Shown: positions 17,629 to 27,375 of the stretch, in pieces
How the letters are laid out: every line of letters begins with the position of its first letter
How positions within the stretch are numbered: position 1 is the stretch's first letter
Source of the DNA: Deltaproteobacteria bacterium
GTDB taxonomy: Bacteria > Myxococcota_A > UBA9160 > JAJDAL01
Direction: 5' to 3'
DNA: 64,000 bases
Assembly: GCA_029261875.1 (NCBI GenBank)
Contig: JAJDAL010000054.1
Coordinates: forward strand, 62,001 to 126,000
The notes under the pieces: model-generated
The model's database searches: none
What the model was told of the DNA's origin: nothing
The model's input: only the letters and a program-made list of their open reading frames with translations
Made by a program: the position numbers and the translations under genes

Positions 17629-18969
17629 ATGGCCGATCCGCCCCGCATACAAATCGAAATCAGCGAAGACGGTCTCGAAGCCGTTGCCCAGGTTCGCTTT
17701 GGTCCCGCGTGTGGATTCGAGGATGTGCAGGCCGCTCTGTCTCGCGCGCACGTTCGCGTTGGGGTCGACGCGGCCGCCTGTGAGGCCTTGGGGCGCGAAC
17801 TCGCCCGCGACGCGTTTTCCGTCGAGGACTTCGTGTTGGCATCGGGGGAGCCGGCGGATCCCGGGCGCGACGGCGTGGTGGAATTGGACTTCGAACCGGG
17901 ACTCCTGGCCGGTCGCACACGCGATGACGACTCCATGGATTTTCTCGATCGCGAGTTTCTGAAGTCCGTCCAGGTGGGCGAACAGATTGCGGTCTACGTA
18001 CCTCCGACCGAAGGCACGCCGGGTCGGACGGTGGACGGGAAGGCGATCGAAGTCTCCGCCGGAAAAGAAGCCCTTCCCACCCTCGGCCCCGGAGTCGAAC
18101 TGCAAGCGGCCGGGAAGATCGTGGCGGCGCGAACGGGTGCGATTCAATACCGAGCCGGTCAACTGTTGGATGTGGTCTTGCACCACGACCACAGCGGTGA
18201 CGTGGATGCGCATTCCGGGCATCTCAAGATGGAAGGAAGCGTCAGCGTCCAACGTTGCATTCAACCCAACTTCATGGTTCGGGCGACGGACGATGTCGAA
18301 GTGGGGAGTGCGGTGGACGCCGGGCGGGTCTATGCGGGGCGCGACATTCGCGTCGGCGGGGGCGTGATCGGCGGTGACAAGGGCAAGCTCGACGCGAAAG
18401 GCAACATCACGGCGCGTCACCTTCAATCCGCGCGGCTGTACGCCAACGGACGCATCGAGATCCGTCAACACGCGGTCAATAGTGAGCTGCACGCCGGCGA
18501 GATCGCGGTGGCGGGCAGGATGCTGGGTGGGCGAGCCTGCGCGGAGACGCGGGTCGCGGTGGCGGATGCGGGATCAGAGATGGGTGTGGGGACGCAACTC
18601 GTCGCGGCCCGACCCGTCGAAAGGCCCTGCGACCGGGCGCGCCAAAAACTCGCGGGCACCCGGGAGCCCAAGGGGCGTCGGCGCGGGGGATTGCGTCACA
18701 GCTCTCCCGCCGTGCAACCCAAAGGCGGCAAATGGGGGCGCGAATCGCTGCGCGACGAACGATCTCGAGTCGAGCATCGGCGCTCCGTGCGCCGGCGGGA
18801 ACAGGAGCTCCTCGTCAAGGCGGTCGTCGAAATTTCCGGGTCCGCTCATGAGGGAGTCGAAATTCAAATTGGCGATCAGCGTCGCTCGATCGAGGTCGGC
18901 CTGCGGGCCGTGCGCTTCGTATTCGACGTCGAGCGCGGAGAGATTTGCATGGAGAAGATTCGATCATGA
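17629..18969 (+). CDS. DUF342 / FapA-like polymer-forming protein
   Basis: A 446-residue protein. ATG 17629 has AGGAGG 13 bases upstream. The N-terminal FapA domain (IQIEISEDGLEAVAQV; VGEQIAVYVPPTEGTPGR) leads into a repetitive right-handed beta region (GRVYAGRDIRVGGGVIGGDK; ARLYANGRIEI), then a charged C-terminus without the usual long coiled coil. DUF342 proteins are linked to flagellar assembly or localisation in Vibrio and are found in many non-flagellar settings. No flagellar or chemotaxis gene lies in this window. It overlaps the CBS gene by ATGA, so both are made together. Confidence 0.82.
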   Translation: MADPPRIQIEISEDGLEAVAQVRFGPACGFEDVQAALSRAHVRVGVDAAACEALGRELARDAFSVEDFVLASGEPADPGRDGVVELDFEPGLLAGRTRDDDSMDFLDREFLKSVQVGEQIAVYVPPTEGTPGRTVDGKAIEVSAGKEALPTLGPGVELQAAGKIVAARTGAIQYRAGQLLDVVLHHDHSGDVDAHSGHLKMEGSVSVQRCIQPNFMVRATDDVEVGSAVDAGRVYAGRDIRVGGGVIGGDKGKLDAKGNITARHLQSARLYANGRIEIRQHAVNSELHAGEIAVAGRMLGGRACAETRVAVADAGSEMGVGTQLVAARPVERPCDRARQKLAGTREPKGRRRGGLRHSSPAVQPKGGKWGRESLRDERSRVEHRRSVRRREQELLVKAVVEISGSAHEGVEIQIGDQRRSIEVGLRAVRFVFDVERGEICMEKIRS

Positions 18970-19370
18970 ACTTCAAACTCATCTGTGCGGGCGACCTCAT
19001 GACGCCCCAGGTTCACACGATTGGGCCGGACGAAACCCTGCGCGGGGCCGCAGAACTCATCAACCGGGTCCGGGTGCATTGCTTGGTGGTGTCGCCCGAC
19101 GGGGCGGGGCGAAGCCCCGGGATCATCACCATCAAGGACATCGTCAAGGTGATCGGCGACGCTGACGAAAGCGCGCTCGATGAGCTACGCGTCGACGACG
19201 TGATGACCGCTCCGTCCATCACGCTGCCCATTCACCTTTGCATTCTCGATTGCATCAATCTGATGCGGATGGCCGGGGTTCGCAGCGTGCCCGTGATGGA
19301 CGGGCCCAATATGGTGGGAATCTTGAGCTTCACCGACGTGATTCGCGCGGTGACCGAGGGTGAAGCCTGA
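18966..19370 (+). CDS. CBS-domain pair protein
   Basis: A 134-residue protein made only of two CBS repeats: residues 10-70 (DLMTPQVHTIGPDETLRGAA ... GIITIKDIVKVI) and 78-132 (VDDVMTAPSITLPIHLCI ... GILSFTDVIRAV). CBS pairs bind adenine nucleotides (AMP, ATP, SAM, c-di-AMP) and act as sensors. It starts inside the FapA stop (ATGA), so it may sense a nucleotide and act on FapA or on a shared partner. The operon ends here, 12 bases from the end of the convergent Tat-protein gene. Confidence 0.9.
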   Translation: MNFKLICAGDLMTPQVHTIGPDETLRGAAELINRVRVHCLVVSPDGAGRSPGIITIKDIVKVIGDADESALDELRVDDVMTAPSITLPIHLCILDCINLMRMAGVRSVPVMDGPNMVGILSFTDVIRAVTEGEA

Positions 19371-19382
19371 TCTCCTTCCCGC

Positions 19383-20882
19383 TCAGCGAATGGGTTGAAA
19401 CGCGACCAGACTGTCGAGATCGGCCCCGGCCCCCAACCCATGGTTCGGTAGGACCTGGGCAAACCGACCGACGTCGTTGTGGAGTGCCATGTAGTTGAGC
19501 ACCACCGATTCGGCCAGAAGCGGGACATTGTTCGCCACGCGTGTGGCGCTGGTTTCGACGGACCCACTCGGTCGGAAGTAACCGATCTGGTGGGCCTCCG
19601 CGCGGGTGAGTCCCGGGCGGGCATTGGGGTCGTAGACCAGGATCAACGACGCGGCGGTCGACGAATTGTCACCTTTCCAGATTCCCTTGCCGCGTCCGTC
19701 GGCCGAATTGTCGAGTACACCGTTGCTGGCCACGGACCCGTCGCTGAACAAGTAGAGCATGAGCGGTTGACCGCGTCGCGCGGCGAACTCGAGGGTGGCG
19801 CCCATCATCTGACCCGCCAAGAAGTCCCGGATCTCGCCGGTGGCACGCGTGCTGTCGTGGTAATCGTAGCCCCCGTTCTCGATCGTCCCGGCTCCCGCGA
19901 ATCCTTCGATGACCAGTTTCATGACTGCGGCGGTTTTTCGAAATCGCGAGTCGTTGAGTTCGGCTGAAGTGAAGATGCTGTTCCCCGCGCCCACGATGTC
20001 GAGGTCCCGGTTGGGATCCAACAAGTCCGGGTTTCCATAGCGGGCGACGAGATCCGACGTCTGAACGTACCCACAGCGGATCAGGTCGCGAACGATTACG
20101 TCCTCCGAAAGTTTCTGAACCTTGAGTTCGCTCAAACGCTCCACCGTACGCATGACGGACTCCGCGTCCTGGGAGTCGAGGAGTTCCACGAGTTTCCCGG
20201 TGTCCACCAGGCCCTTGGCGTCGCGGGAGGAGTCGACTTTTGTCGGGCGTACGGTGGGGTCGATCATGTCGAGCGGGGCGGCCGAACGTCCGCCGGAATC
20301 GGAGTTCCTCGATCCGATCAGGGCGACGAGGTCGCCGTTGGCTCCCGCCTTGTTGATCCCGTAAATGGGGTTGTGGGGATTGTTTCCCGTATCGTTGTCC
20401 GAGCGCGCGCAGAGGAGGGTTCCGTTGATCCGCGAACGGGTGACTGCGGACGTCTTCGATTGAATCCCGGCCAGGATCGCGCTGTCGGCATGAAACGCGA
20501 TCCCGAGTTCCGTGTTGATCTGTCCCGGCTGTCGAGGTGTCATGTCGGAGGGGAGCCCGAGCTTCATGTATCCGTCGTCGTCGAGGAAATCCATCTGCCC
20601 GCCGGGTCCGCCCACCAGGACATTGGATCCGGCAATGTTCGCGCCGCCCGCCAGATCGAAACCGATGAAGGGGATCAGGCCCGCGCCTCCGACCGCGATT
20701 CCGCAATCCAGGGCTTGGGCGGAGGCTTCGCGGGCATTCAACAGGCCGAGCAACGTGGGCGACGCGACGATTCCCGCACCGGCGATGAGGCCCCGGGCCA
20801 GGAAATCGCGCCGCGTCACGGGCTTCTTGTGGCCTTCGTGCCGAAGCGGTCGATCCGCCTCGCGGAGTTTCTGATTGCGCAT
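19383..20882 (-). CDS. Tat-exported DUF1501-like protein
   Basis: A 499-residue protein. ATG 20882 follows AGAGGTG at six bases; a GTG at 20891 is an alternative. A twin-arginine signal is clear: VTRRDFLARGLIAGAG and then hydrophobic residues up to AREASAQA. The mature part contains GPGGQMDFLDDDGYMKLGLP, TLLCARSDNDTGNNPHNPIYG and MLYLFSDGSVASNGVLD, similar to DUF1501-type proteins that sit beside DUF1592/DUF1588 cytochromes in Planctomycetes and Gammaproteobacteria. Their function is not established. It is last in a three-gene operon with two exported CXXCH proteins, so it probably folds in the cytoplasm with a cofactor and then joins them in the periplasm. Confidence 0.7.
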   Translation of the reverse strand: MRNQKLREADRPLRHEGHKKPVTRRDFLARGLIAGAGIVASPTLLGLLNAREASAQALDCGIAVGGAGLIPFIGFDLAGGANIAGSNVLVGGPGGQMDFLDDDGYMKLGLPSDMTPRQPGQINTELGIAFHADSAILAGIQSKTSAVTRSRINGTLLCARSDNDTGNNPHNPIYGINKAGANGDLVALIGSRNSDSGGRSAAPLDMIDPTVRPTKVDSSRDAKGLVDTGKLVELLDSQDAESVMRTVERLSELKVQKLSEDVIVRDLIRCGYVQTSDLVARYGNPDLLDPNRDLDIVGAGNSIFTSAELNDSRFRKTAAVMKLVIEGFAGAGTIENGGYDYHDSTRATGEIRDFLAGQMMGATLEFAARRGQPLMLYLFSDGSVASNGVLDNSADGRGKGIWKGDNSSTAASLILVYDPNARPGLTRAEAHQIGYFRPSGSVETSATRVANNVPLLAESVVLNYMALHNDVGRFAQVLPNHGLGAGADLDSLVAFQPIR

Positions 20883-20918
20883 GGGGTTCACCTCTGACTC
20901 GTTTCGAGGGTGTTCGGG

Positions 20919-23144
20919 TTATTGAAGATGGACAGCGGCCGAACTCAGCACTGCAGCACATGTCGCTTTGACGATGGTGCGGGTGCGAACGGCGTCACAG
21001 TTCTGGGCATTGCAACCGAGCGTGAGATCGTCCAGCAGATCGTTCAGAACCGGAGCGGCCTCCGCGCGACTGGGTTGGGTGGAGACGTTGATGCCGTACA
21101 TCTGGTCGATCAATGGATTGATGATCTGGTCGCGGTCAGTCTGGTCTGCGAACGCGACGACGACGGGTTGCGTGAACTCGAACGCCGTGCCGAAGAAGTT
21201 CTGGCGCAGGTTGGAGGAATCCACCAGCGTGTCGCAGTACTCGAGTCCCAGTTTGGCGATGGCGACCTGTTGCGAGGAGACGAAGGACATGACATCCGAA
21301 GTGCTCGGAAGTTGCTGGCGCAGGTCGTCGTAGGCGGTCCGGACGTTGCTCGTTCCGCGGTCGACGCCGGTCAGCGCCGCCATGCTGTCGTTGATCTGGG
21401 CGAAATCGCGGACGCCCACGTTGGGAACGCCGACCTGAACTTCGTTGTTCACCACCGCGACAGGCTGATCTTCCACGTACAGGTTCTGGTTGGCACCCAG
21501 AATCTCGAAAACGATCGAGAACTGGTCGAGGGCCGGACCGCGCTCCTTGGGCACGATGGCGCATAGATCCGACAGAAGCTGACGCGGGCTATCGATGGTG
21601 GTATCGACGTGGGTGAAGGGTTGCCCGGCCACCGGGATCTGGCCGTTGACCGCCAGCCGTAAGCCCATGACCCGGAAGCCATTGGGATTGGGGCTCACGA
21701 AGGTCGGCGAGCAGAACATGTAACTGAAGTTGTCGAACTCGCTCGCCTCGAATTCCACGAGATTGCCCGCGTCGAGCCAAGCGTCGAGCCCGAAACGAAG
21801 GATCACGCGCGGATTGACGCCGGCATCATAGTTGCGCGTCACCTCGGCCGGGGAAAGAGCGCGGCGATGAATCGCAACGAGCTGGAGCGTTCCCTGCCAC
21901 AATCGGTCGTCGGTTTTCTCGTTACCCAGAAGGAATGTGTATTCCGGATCCCAGTTCGTGAGCAGACCCGGCCCATTGTTGTCGACGTCACCGGTAGAGT
22001 CGCCGTTGACGAAGATGCGTCGACCTGCGCTCTGATCGAAGGTCATGACGACATGTTGCTGTGAGTCTTGCAGGCGTTCGTCGTCGTCGTCGGTCTCCAG
22101 GGCGGGGGTCCCGTTGTTTCCGATACCGCCGGCACGGCTCCGATTTCGAAACACGTAGTTGTATCCGTTTTGACCCATGGTGAAGTTTCTGCGCGACGTA
22201 TCGTTGGAGTAGGTGACGATGCGCGCGGGCCCGTCCTGGTTGATGTTTGCGGGAGTGACCCAAGCCTCGATACTGAACTGCTGACTTCCCCCGTTGCTGG
22301 CGGCGATCTGGTCGAAGAGTTTCCGGCTGGTCTGGGGCGTTGCGGTCGCCTTCCCCGTCTGGATTTCGATGCCGCCGCCTGCGGACCAATCGACCCCGGA
22401 AAGCGCGAGGTCCATGGCGGGGCTCACGTTGCTGGTGTCGTAGGCGGTGACTCCGGAACCGGCGTTGAATTCGTAGAGCGCGATGGTGGCGTCCTGGACG
22501 CGCGTTGTACCGCCGCCGTTCGTGCCGTCCTGGAACAGCAGGGAAGTACTCGCGATGCTGTTCTCCGTGGTGCGGCCGGGCGGGGTGCTGCCGCTCGTAG
22601 AATTCACCAACATGCCCCATTCGACGATTTCCCGGCGCATCTCGTCCCCGTTGTCCGCACAATCGCCCCAGCAGTAGTGGCCGTCCGTGACGAGTCGTTG
22701 TACGAGTCGCGAGTTGAGGGGCGAACTGAGACTGACTTTCTGATTGTCCACGACTGCGCGATACGCGACGTTGACGTCCGTGTGGGCAAAGGACGGGGAG
22801 CCGGGGCCGAAGCCCGCGTGGCAGCCGCTGCAATAGCTGCGAACGAGGGGGTAAACGGTCCCGGAGAAGGCCGCCACATCGCTCACGGCGTTGGCACTTC
22901 CCGGGGTGCTCCCTTGCGTCGCGGCGAGCGGGCCGCCGACCTGGGCGGCGGCCTGCGCTTGTTCGAAGGTCGCCATCGCACTCTCGATGGCGCCTTCTTC
23001 TTCCTTGCGTTCGTCGTCCCCGAAGTACGAGCAAGGTCCCGCGGCCACGGCGGCGCCGAGAAACGTGATCAGCGCAAGGGTATGGCGCCGCGTATCGACC
23101 CGGTTTCCGTCGCGTTCGCGTGTTCGGGGTTGGATCTCACTCAT
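20919..23144 (-). CDS. Exported LamG-domain protein with one CXXCH
   Basis: A 741-residue protein; ATG 23144 has AGGAG nine bases upstream. An N-terminal hydrophobic stretch (LALITFLGAAVAAGPC) acts as a signal; the Cys is a weak lipobox candidate because Pro precedes it. YCSGCHAG (about residue 130) is a class-I heme-attachment motif, followed by the cytochrome-like HTDVN and a CADNGDEM segment. Residues about 220-420 form a LamG/concanavalin-like sandwich (ALYEFNAGSGVTAYDTS; FSIEAWVTPANINQDG). The last 300 residues are unassigned. It lies between the DUF1592-like gene and the Tat gene. Confidence 0.75.
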   Translation of the reverse strand: MSEIQPRTRERDGNRVDTRRHTLALITFLGAAVAAGPCSYFGDDERKEEEGAIESAMATFEQAQAAAQVGGPLAATQGSTPGSANAVSDVAAFSGTVYPLVRSYCSGCHAGFGPGSPSFAHTDVNVAYRAVVDNQKVSLSSPLNSRLVQRLVTDGHYCWGDCADNGDEMRREIVEWGMLVNSTSGSTPPGRTTENSIASTSLLFQDGTNGGGTTRVQDATIALYEFNAGSGVTAYDTSNVSPAMDLALSGVDWSAGGGIEIQTGKATATPQTSRKLFDQIAASNGGSQQFSIEAWVTPANINQDGPARIVTYSNDTSRRNFTMGQNGYNYVFRNRSRAGGIGNNGTPALETDDDDERLQDSQQHVVMTFDQSAGRRIFVNGDSTGDVDNNGPGLLTNWDPEYTFLLGNEKTDDRLWQGTLQLVAIHRRALSPAEVTRNYDAGVNPRVILRFGLDAWLDAGNLVEFEASEFDNFSYMFCSPTFVSPNPNGFRVMGLRLAVNGQIPVAGQPFTHVDTTIDSPRQLLSDLCAIVPKERGPALDQFSIVFEILGANQNLYVEDQPVAVVNNEVQVGVPNVGVRDFAQINDSMAALTGVDRGTSNVRTAYDDLRQQLPSTSDVMSFVSSQQVAIAKLGLEYCDTLVDSSNLRQNFFGTAFEFTQPVVVAFADQTDRDQIINPLIDQMYGINVSTQPSRAEAAPVLNDLLDDLTLGCNAQNCDAVRTRTIVKATCAAVLSSAAVHLQ

Positions 23145-23219
23145 GAGGATTCACTCCTGGCACCGTCTTGGGAAACGCCCAATGGCACATGGGTCGGATT
23201 CGAGATCGATCGGCTTCGC

Positions 23220-24413
23220 CTAATCGCCCATGCAGTAGGTCGCCGTTTCCGCAAAGATGCGTTTCAGGCTGTAGTTCTGGCTCTCGAAGACGTCCGCGAC
23301 ACGCTCGACCTCGGCGCGGTCCGCCGGAGATCCGGGCTCCGCCAGGCAGACCCGCGTAAAGATCTTCTCGGCTTGGCACAGGGAGAAAGCGCGACTCGCC
23401 GCGACCTCGGCTCCCAGACTCTTGGCTCCGAATCCCCCCGTCTGATTGCCTCGCCAACCGAGCAGGGCGTTGGGTCCGGCTCGCCAGTAGTTGTCCCAGC
23501 GATCGTCCGCTGTGATGAACCCGCCCGGGAATGTTTCGGCGTTGATGAGATACTTCCCCTGCACGAAACCCGGCGAGTAGTCGAGGCGTTCGTTGTCGGT
23601 GTCCCATTCGTAGTAGGCGAATGCCTGCGCGAGCGGATCCATGCCGCTGTGACAACCCACACAGTGGTTGAGAAAGATGCTGCTATCGCCTCCGGGGCTT
23701 CGCGTGACGTCCTGTCGGACTCGGTCCGCCGGCCGCGTGATGTCCTTCGTGTCTTCCAGATCCCGGCACAGGAAATTCATGGAAACGAAACGCCACATGC
23801 GTCGGTTCGTTCCCGCGCTGAAGAACGAGCGGGCCGCGGCGCGTGTCGTGATGACGCCGGCGGTGTCGCCCGATAGAAGGGGGGTTCCCGCGAGGCTCGA
23901 TTGGGAAGTCGCGATGAACAAGCTCGCGTCGGAGAGGTCGACACGTTGCGACTCCAACTCTTCGTAGTGGTCGTTGTCCATGTGGGAATAGGGGGAAGCG
24001 ACGACGCCGGGGGCACCGACATAGACGAGATCGGCGCTCAGTACCTGATTGAAGGGCACTTCGTCGCGAATGATTCCAATCACCGTGGCCGTATAGTCAT
24101 TGAGGTCGTCGAAGATGCTTCCTGTTTCGTTGGTCCAGGGGGTGACGAAATTCTTGAGCGTGCTGGTATAGAAGAGCGGGTTCGCCATGGCTTCGTAGGC
24201 CGCCCCGACGCCATCGCCTGCGCTGATTCGATTCGCCATGGAGGTGAGAACCGCGTCGCTCGGCGGGGTTCCCACCAAACGATCGTGGATGCGCTTGGCC
24301 TGTTCACGCGGACCGGCGAGCGCGGGAGCGCTCGCCAGGGCGAGAATCGCGATTCCCCCCCACAGCCGGGTGACCCGGTTTCGAAGAATATGGAGACCTC
24401 GTGAATTCGGCAT
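23220..24413 (-). CDS. Exported CXXCH protein of DUF1592/DUF1588 type
   Basis: A 397-residue protein; ATG 24413 follows AGGAG at seven bases. The signal peptide ends near ALASAPALAG. The heme motif NHCVGCHSGMDPLAQAFAYYE fits the DUF1588 pattern (CxxCH, then DP, then a Phe/Tyr-rich segment); earlier segments such as SFFSAGTNRRMWRFVSMNFLC match the DUF1592-like part. Two further Cys pairs at the C-terminus may form disulfides. It opens the three-gene operon (75 bases before the LamG gene). The proteins are probably a periplasmic or surface redox/depolymerising system; the substrate is unknown. Confidence 0.72.
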   Translation of the reverse strand: MPNSRGLHILRNRVTRLWGGIAILALASAPALAGPREQAKRIHDRLVGTPPSDAVLTSMANRISAGDGVGAAYEAMANPLFYTSTLKNFVTPWTNETGSIFDDLNDYTATVIGIIRDEVPFNQVLSADLVYVGAPGVVASPYSHMDNDHYEELESQRVDLSDASLFIATSQSSLAGTPLLSGDTAGVITTRAAARSFFSAGTNRRMWRFVSMNFLCRDLEDTKDITRPADRVRQDVTRSPGGDSSIFLNHCVGCHSGMDPLAQAFAYYEWDTDNERLDYSPGFVQGKYLINAETFPGGFITADDRWDNYWRAGPNALLGWRGNQTGGFGAKSLGAEVAASRAFSLCQAEKIFTRVCLAEPGSPADRAEVERVADVFESQNYSLKRIFAETATYCMGD

Positions 24414-24845
24414 AGCGCGTCTCCTGAAAATCCGTCCGATGGAATCCACCATGCGGCACAGGAAGATTCTTCGGTGCAGTTTCCTGGACGTCCCGTGACT
24501 GCACTCACCCCGAAGTAGGGCCTCGCGTAGGCAGTTGACGGATCGCAAGGCGGCAGCGGAAACACCGCGCACCGGCACGCGAGCAACAAGGGACGAACTC
24601 CGAGTGCATCTGTATTCCAATGAGTCATCGACAATCGGCGAATGCCTCGCATTGTTCGCGCAGTCGAACCCCAATGGGACCTGAAAGAACGACTCTGTGC
24701 GGCAACGTTCATGGATGGACCGATCGATGGCTTCGAGCACGAACCCTTGGATAGGAATCCGACTTGCGGGCGGGTGAAATCAGGCGGGTGCACGCGTTCA
24801 AGCGTCACAGGGTGAGAAGGTCGAACCGTCGATTCAGTGTTCGCC
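24414..24845. other. 432-base divergent intergenic region
   Basis: This lies between the CXXCH-protein operon (leftward) and the DsbD operon (rightward), so it must hold both promoters. I found no convincing -35/-10 pair, no long inverted repeat and no ORF with a credible start signal. A TTGACG occurs at 24535 on the plus strand but no fitting -10 follows. Confidence 0.5.
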
Positions 24846-26807
24846 ATGAGCGAGCGAACCGCTTTACGCGTGAGAATTCTCACTATCCTGATCGCGACGC
24901 TTTGCGGGTCGGTGGTTGCACGGGCTACGCAGGCCGGTTCGGACTGCCCGTCGCCCGACGCGTGTGCGGAATCCGCGTGGGATGAGGGGCGAGCACGCGT
25001 TCGTGGCCAGCTCTTGCTGCACCCGGATGATTTGTATGGGAATCCGGAACTGCGGATTGGTGTGCTCCTTCGGATGGATCCGGGGTGGCACGTCTATGCG
25101 GCGAACCCTGGGGACACGGGACTTCCGACGGAAGTGGTCTATCGGGTGGAGGGGGGGATGGCCTCGCCGCTCGCCTGGCCCCGACCGGCGACGTTTCGCG
25201 AATCCGACGGGATGTTCGTCACCCGGGGCTACGAGGATGCGGTGTTTCTCCCGGCGCTCGTGCAGTGGACCGGGGCACCCGCGTCCGAACCGTCGGTCCA
25301 CGCCACGGTTTCGTTTCTCGCTTGCAACGGCGAGTGCATTCCGGGTTCGTTTGCGTTGTCGACGAGCGTATCCGCAGCCCGATCGACGGATTCCGCGGGA
25401 GCGGATCGGGTTCGCGCGTGGTTTCTAAAGGATGGAGTCGTCACCGCGACGGACCCCGCCCCGGTCGCCGGAGCCGAAACGAGTGGCACTCCTGCGCTCG
25501 CCATGCCCTTCGCCTACGCGGTGCTGCTTGCGTTTCTCGGCGGCCTGATCCTCAACGCGATGCCGTGCGTGCTGCCGGTCCTGGCCATCAAGGTGTTCAG
25601 CATCACCGAATCCGCGCAACGCAGCCCGCGCGCGATTCGGCGACACGCGGCGGCGTATACGGCGGGCATTCTCAGCTCGATGGCGGTATTGGCGGGAGCC
25701 GTGGTTTTGCTTCGGATGGCGGGGCACCGGGTCGGATGGGGGTTTCAATTTCAGGATCCGCGCTTCGTTGGGTTGGTGTGCGTCGTGCTGGTGGTCTTCG
25801 CGATGAACCTGTTCGGCGTATTCGAGATCGGCGTGGGCGCGGGGCGTCTTGGCGCACTGGGACAGCAGGCGACGGGGCTTCGGCGCAGCTTCTTCGAGGG
25901 ATTGCTTGCCGTCGTCCTCTCAACGCCCTGTTCGGCTCCATTCCTGGGCACGGCGGTCGGCTTTGCTTTGGCGCATTCCGCACTCGCCACCACAGGGATC
26001 TTCCTCGCCATCGGGGCGGGCTTGGCGGCCCCCTTCGTAGCGGTGAGCGCAATCCCGGGCTGTCGGCGATTCCTCCCCAAACCGGGTCGCTGGATGTTGG
26101 AGCTGCGCAGTGTTCTCGGATTCTGCCTGCTCGCGACTGCGGTCTGGTTGCTCTGGGTAGTGGGAAGGCTGTCGGGGAGTGCCGGAATGACATCGCTGCT
26201 GGTGCTGCTCTGGGGAGTTGCGTTTGCGGTCTGGTGTTCCGCGCGCTGGCTCCAGGCCGCCCCGGGGCGCAGCGTTCTGGGGGTATGCGTCGGATTGGGG
26301 GGGCTCGCGCTATTGGGCGTCAATCTGCTCGCGACGGAGAATCGACCGGGACCGGAGACTCAAGCGTCCGTCTACGGCTCACCCTATTCGAGGAGCGCTG
26401 TGGAGGAAGCCCTCGGCGACGGACGACCGGTCTTCGCCTACTTCACCGCGGATTGGTGCGTCACGTGCAAAGTGAACGAACAGCGGGTGCTGCTGCGACC
26501 GGGGGTTCAATCCGATCTAGCTGCTCGGAATGTGGCGGTCTTGCGCGGGGATTGGACGCGCCGCGACGAAGCGATTCGCCGCGAGCTTGCGCGCTTCGGC
26601 CGATCCGGGGTTCCGCTCTATGTCGTGTATCGCCCCGACGCACCAACCCGTCCGACGATTCTCTCGGAACTGTTGCGTGTGGAAGAACTCTACGCCGCCA
26701 TCGGTGATGTCGGACACCAAGCGGCGGGGCCGGGGCTTCCTGCGCCCGTCGCGACTTCCCACAGACGTGATGCGGTTCACGGAGCCCGCGTCGCCGCGGA
26801 TCGATGA
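24846..26807 (+). CDS. Thiol:disulfide interchange protein DsbD-like
   Basis: A 653-residue inner-membrane protein from ATG 24846. After a signal peptide, the DsbD alpha-like domain (residues about 60-190: GVLLRMDPGWHVYAANPGD; SFLACNGECIPGSF) is followed by the CcdA-type eight-helix core with its two redox Cys (NAMPCVLPV and VLSTPCSAPF), and then a thioredoxin domain with FTADWCVTCKVNEQ. DsbD passes electrons from cytoplasmic thioredoxin to periplasmic thiol proteins. Next to TlpA and with many CXXCH and Cys-rich exported proteins in the window, it would keep heme-binding cysteines reduced. The stop overlaps the next start by ATGA. Confidence 0.9.
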   Translation: MSERTALRVRILTILIATLCGSVVARATQAGSDCPSPDACAESAWDEGRARVRGQLLLHPDDLYGNPELRIGVLLRMDPGWHVYAANPGDTGLPTEVVYRVEGGMASPLAWPRPATFRESDGMFVTRGYEDAVFLPALVQWTGAPASEPSVHATVSFLACNGECIPGSFALSTSVSAARSTDSAGADRVRAWFLKDGVVTATDPAPVAGAETSGTPALAMPFAYAVLLAFLGGLILNAMPCVLPVLAIKVFSITESAQRSPRAIRRHAAAYTAGILSSMAVLAGAVVLLRMAGHRVGWGFQFQDPRFVGLVCVVLVVFAMNLFGVFEIGVGAGRLGALGQQATGLRRSFFEGLLAVVLSTPCSAPFLGTAVGFALAHSALATTGIFLAIGAGLAAPFVAVSAIPGCRRFLPKPGRWMLELRSVLGFCLLATAVWLLWVVGRLSGSAGMTSLLVLLWGVAFAVWCSARWLQAAPGRSVLGVCVGLGGLALLGVNLLATENRPGPETQASVYGSPYSRSAVEEALGDGRPVFAYFTADWCVTCKVNEQRVLLRPGVQSDLAARNVAVLRGDWTRRDEAIRRELARFGRSGVPLYVVYRPDAPTRPTILSELLRVEELYAAIGDVGHQAAGPGLPAPVATSHRRDAVHGARVAADR

Positions 26808-27373
26808 AGTTCAGGTTCCCCCCAATGAAGGATCACTGCGTGAGCCGTTTCAACCGAGAGAGAAAGTTTCGCGTCACTTGCGTGCTCGGAACCATTGCCG
26901 CCGTGGGGCTCCTGGCGGCGATGGATTCCAAAGCACTGGACCTCGGCGACCCGGCACCGACCTTCAAGGCCAGCGCGTTGGTGGGGAACCGTTCCGTCTC
27001 GTTGGAAAGCCATCGCGGGAAAGTCGTGTACCTGGATTTCTGGGCCTCCTGGTGCCCACCCTGTCTGACTTCGCTTCCGTTGCTCGAAGACCTTCGCAAG
27101 GAATTTGCAGGGGACGATTTCCAGATCCTCGCGGTCAATCTCGACCGCGATCCCGCCAAGGCCCGGCGCCTGATTGAACGCATCGGGATCGGATACCCCA
27201 GTGCCCACGATCCACTCGGTGCGCTTCCCGAGGCCTATGGGGTCGAGACCATGCCGACGTCTTTCCTGATCGACCGATCGGGAAACGTTCGCTGGATTCA
27301 CGGCGGATTCCGCAGCGGCGACGTCGATCTCCTGCGCGAGCGAATCAAGTCTTTGATCGGTCGGGGAGAGTAG
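26804..27373 (+). CDS. TlpA/ResA-like periplasmic thioredoxin
   Basis: A 189-residue thioredoxin-fold protein translationally coupled (ATGA) to the DsbD gene. An N-terminal membrane/signal segment (TCVLGTIAAVGLLAAM) precedes the fold. DFWASWCPPCLTSLP holds the CPPC redox pair and MPTSFLIDRSG the cis-Pro. CPPC TlpA-type proteins reduce disulfides in the periplasm, often for cytochrome c maturation, and draw electrons from DsbD/CcdA. Three small genes (DUF4266, DUF3570, ApbE) follow almost without gaps. Confidence 0.93.
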   Translation: MKFRFPPMKDHCVSRFNRERKFRVTCVLGTIAAVGLLAAMDSKALDLGDPAPTFKASALVGNRSVSLESHRGKVVYLDFWASWCPPCLTSLPLLEDLRKEFAGDDFQILAVNLDRDPAKARRLIERIGIGYPSAHDPLGALPEAYGVETMPTSFLIDRSGNVRWIHGGFRSGDVDLLRERIKSLIGRGE

Positions 27374-27375
27374 TC

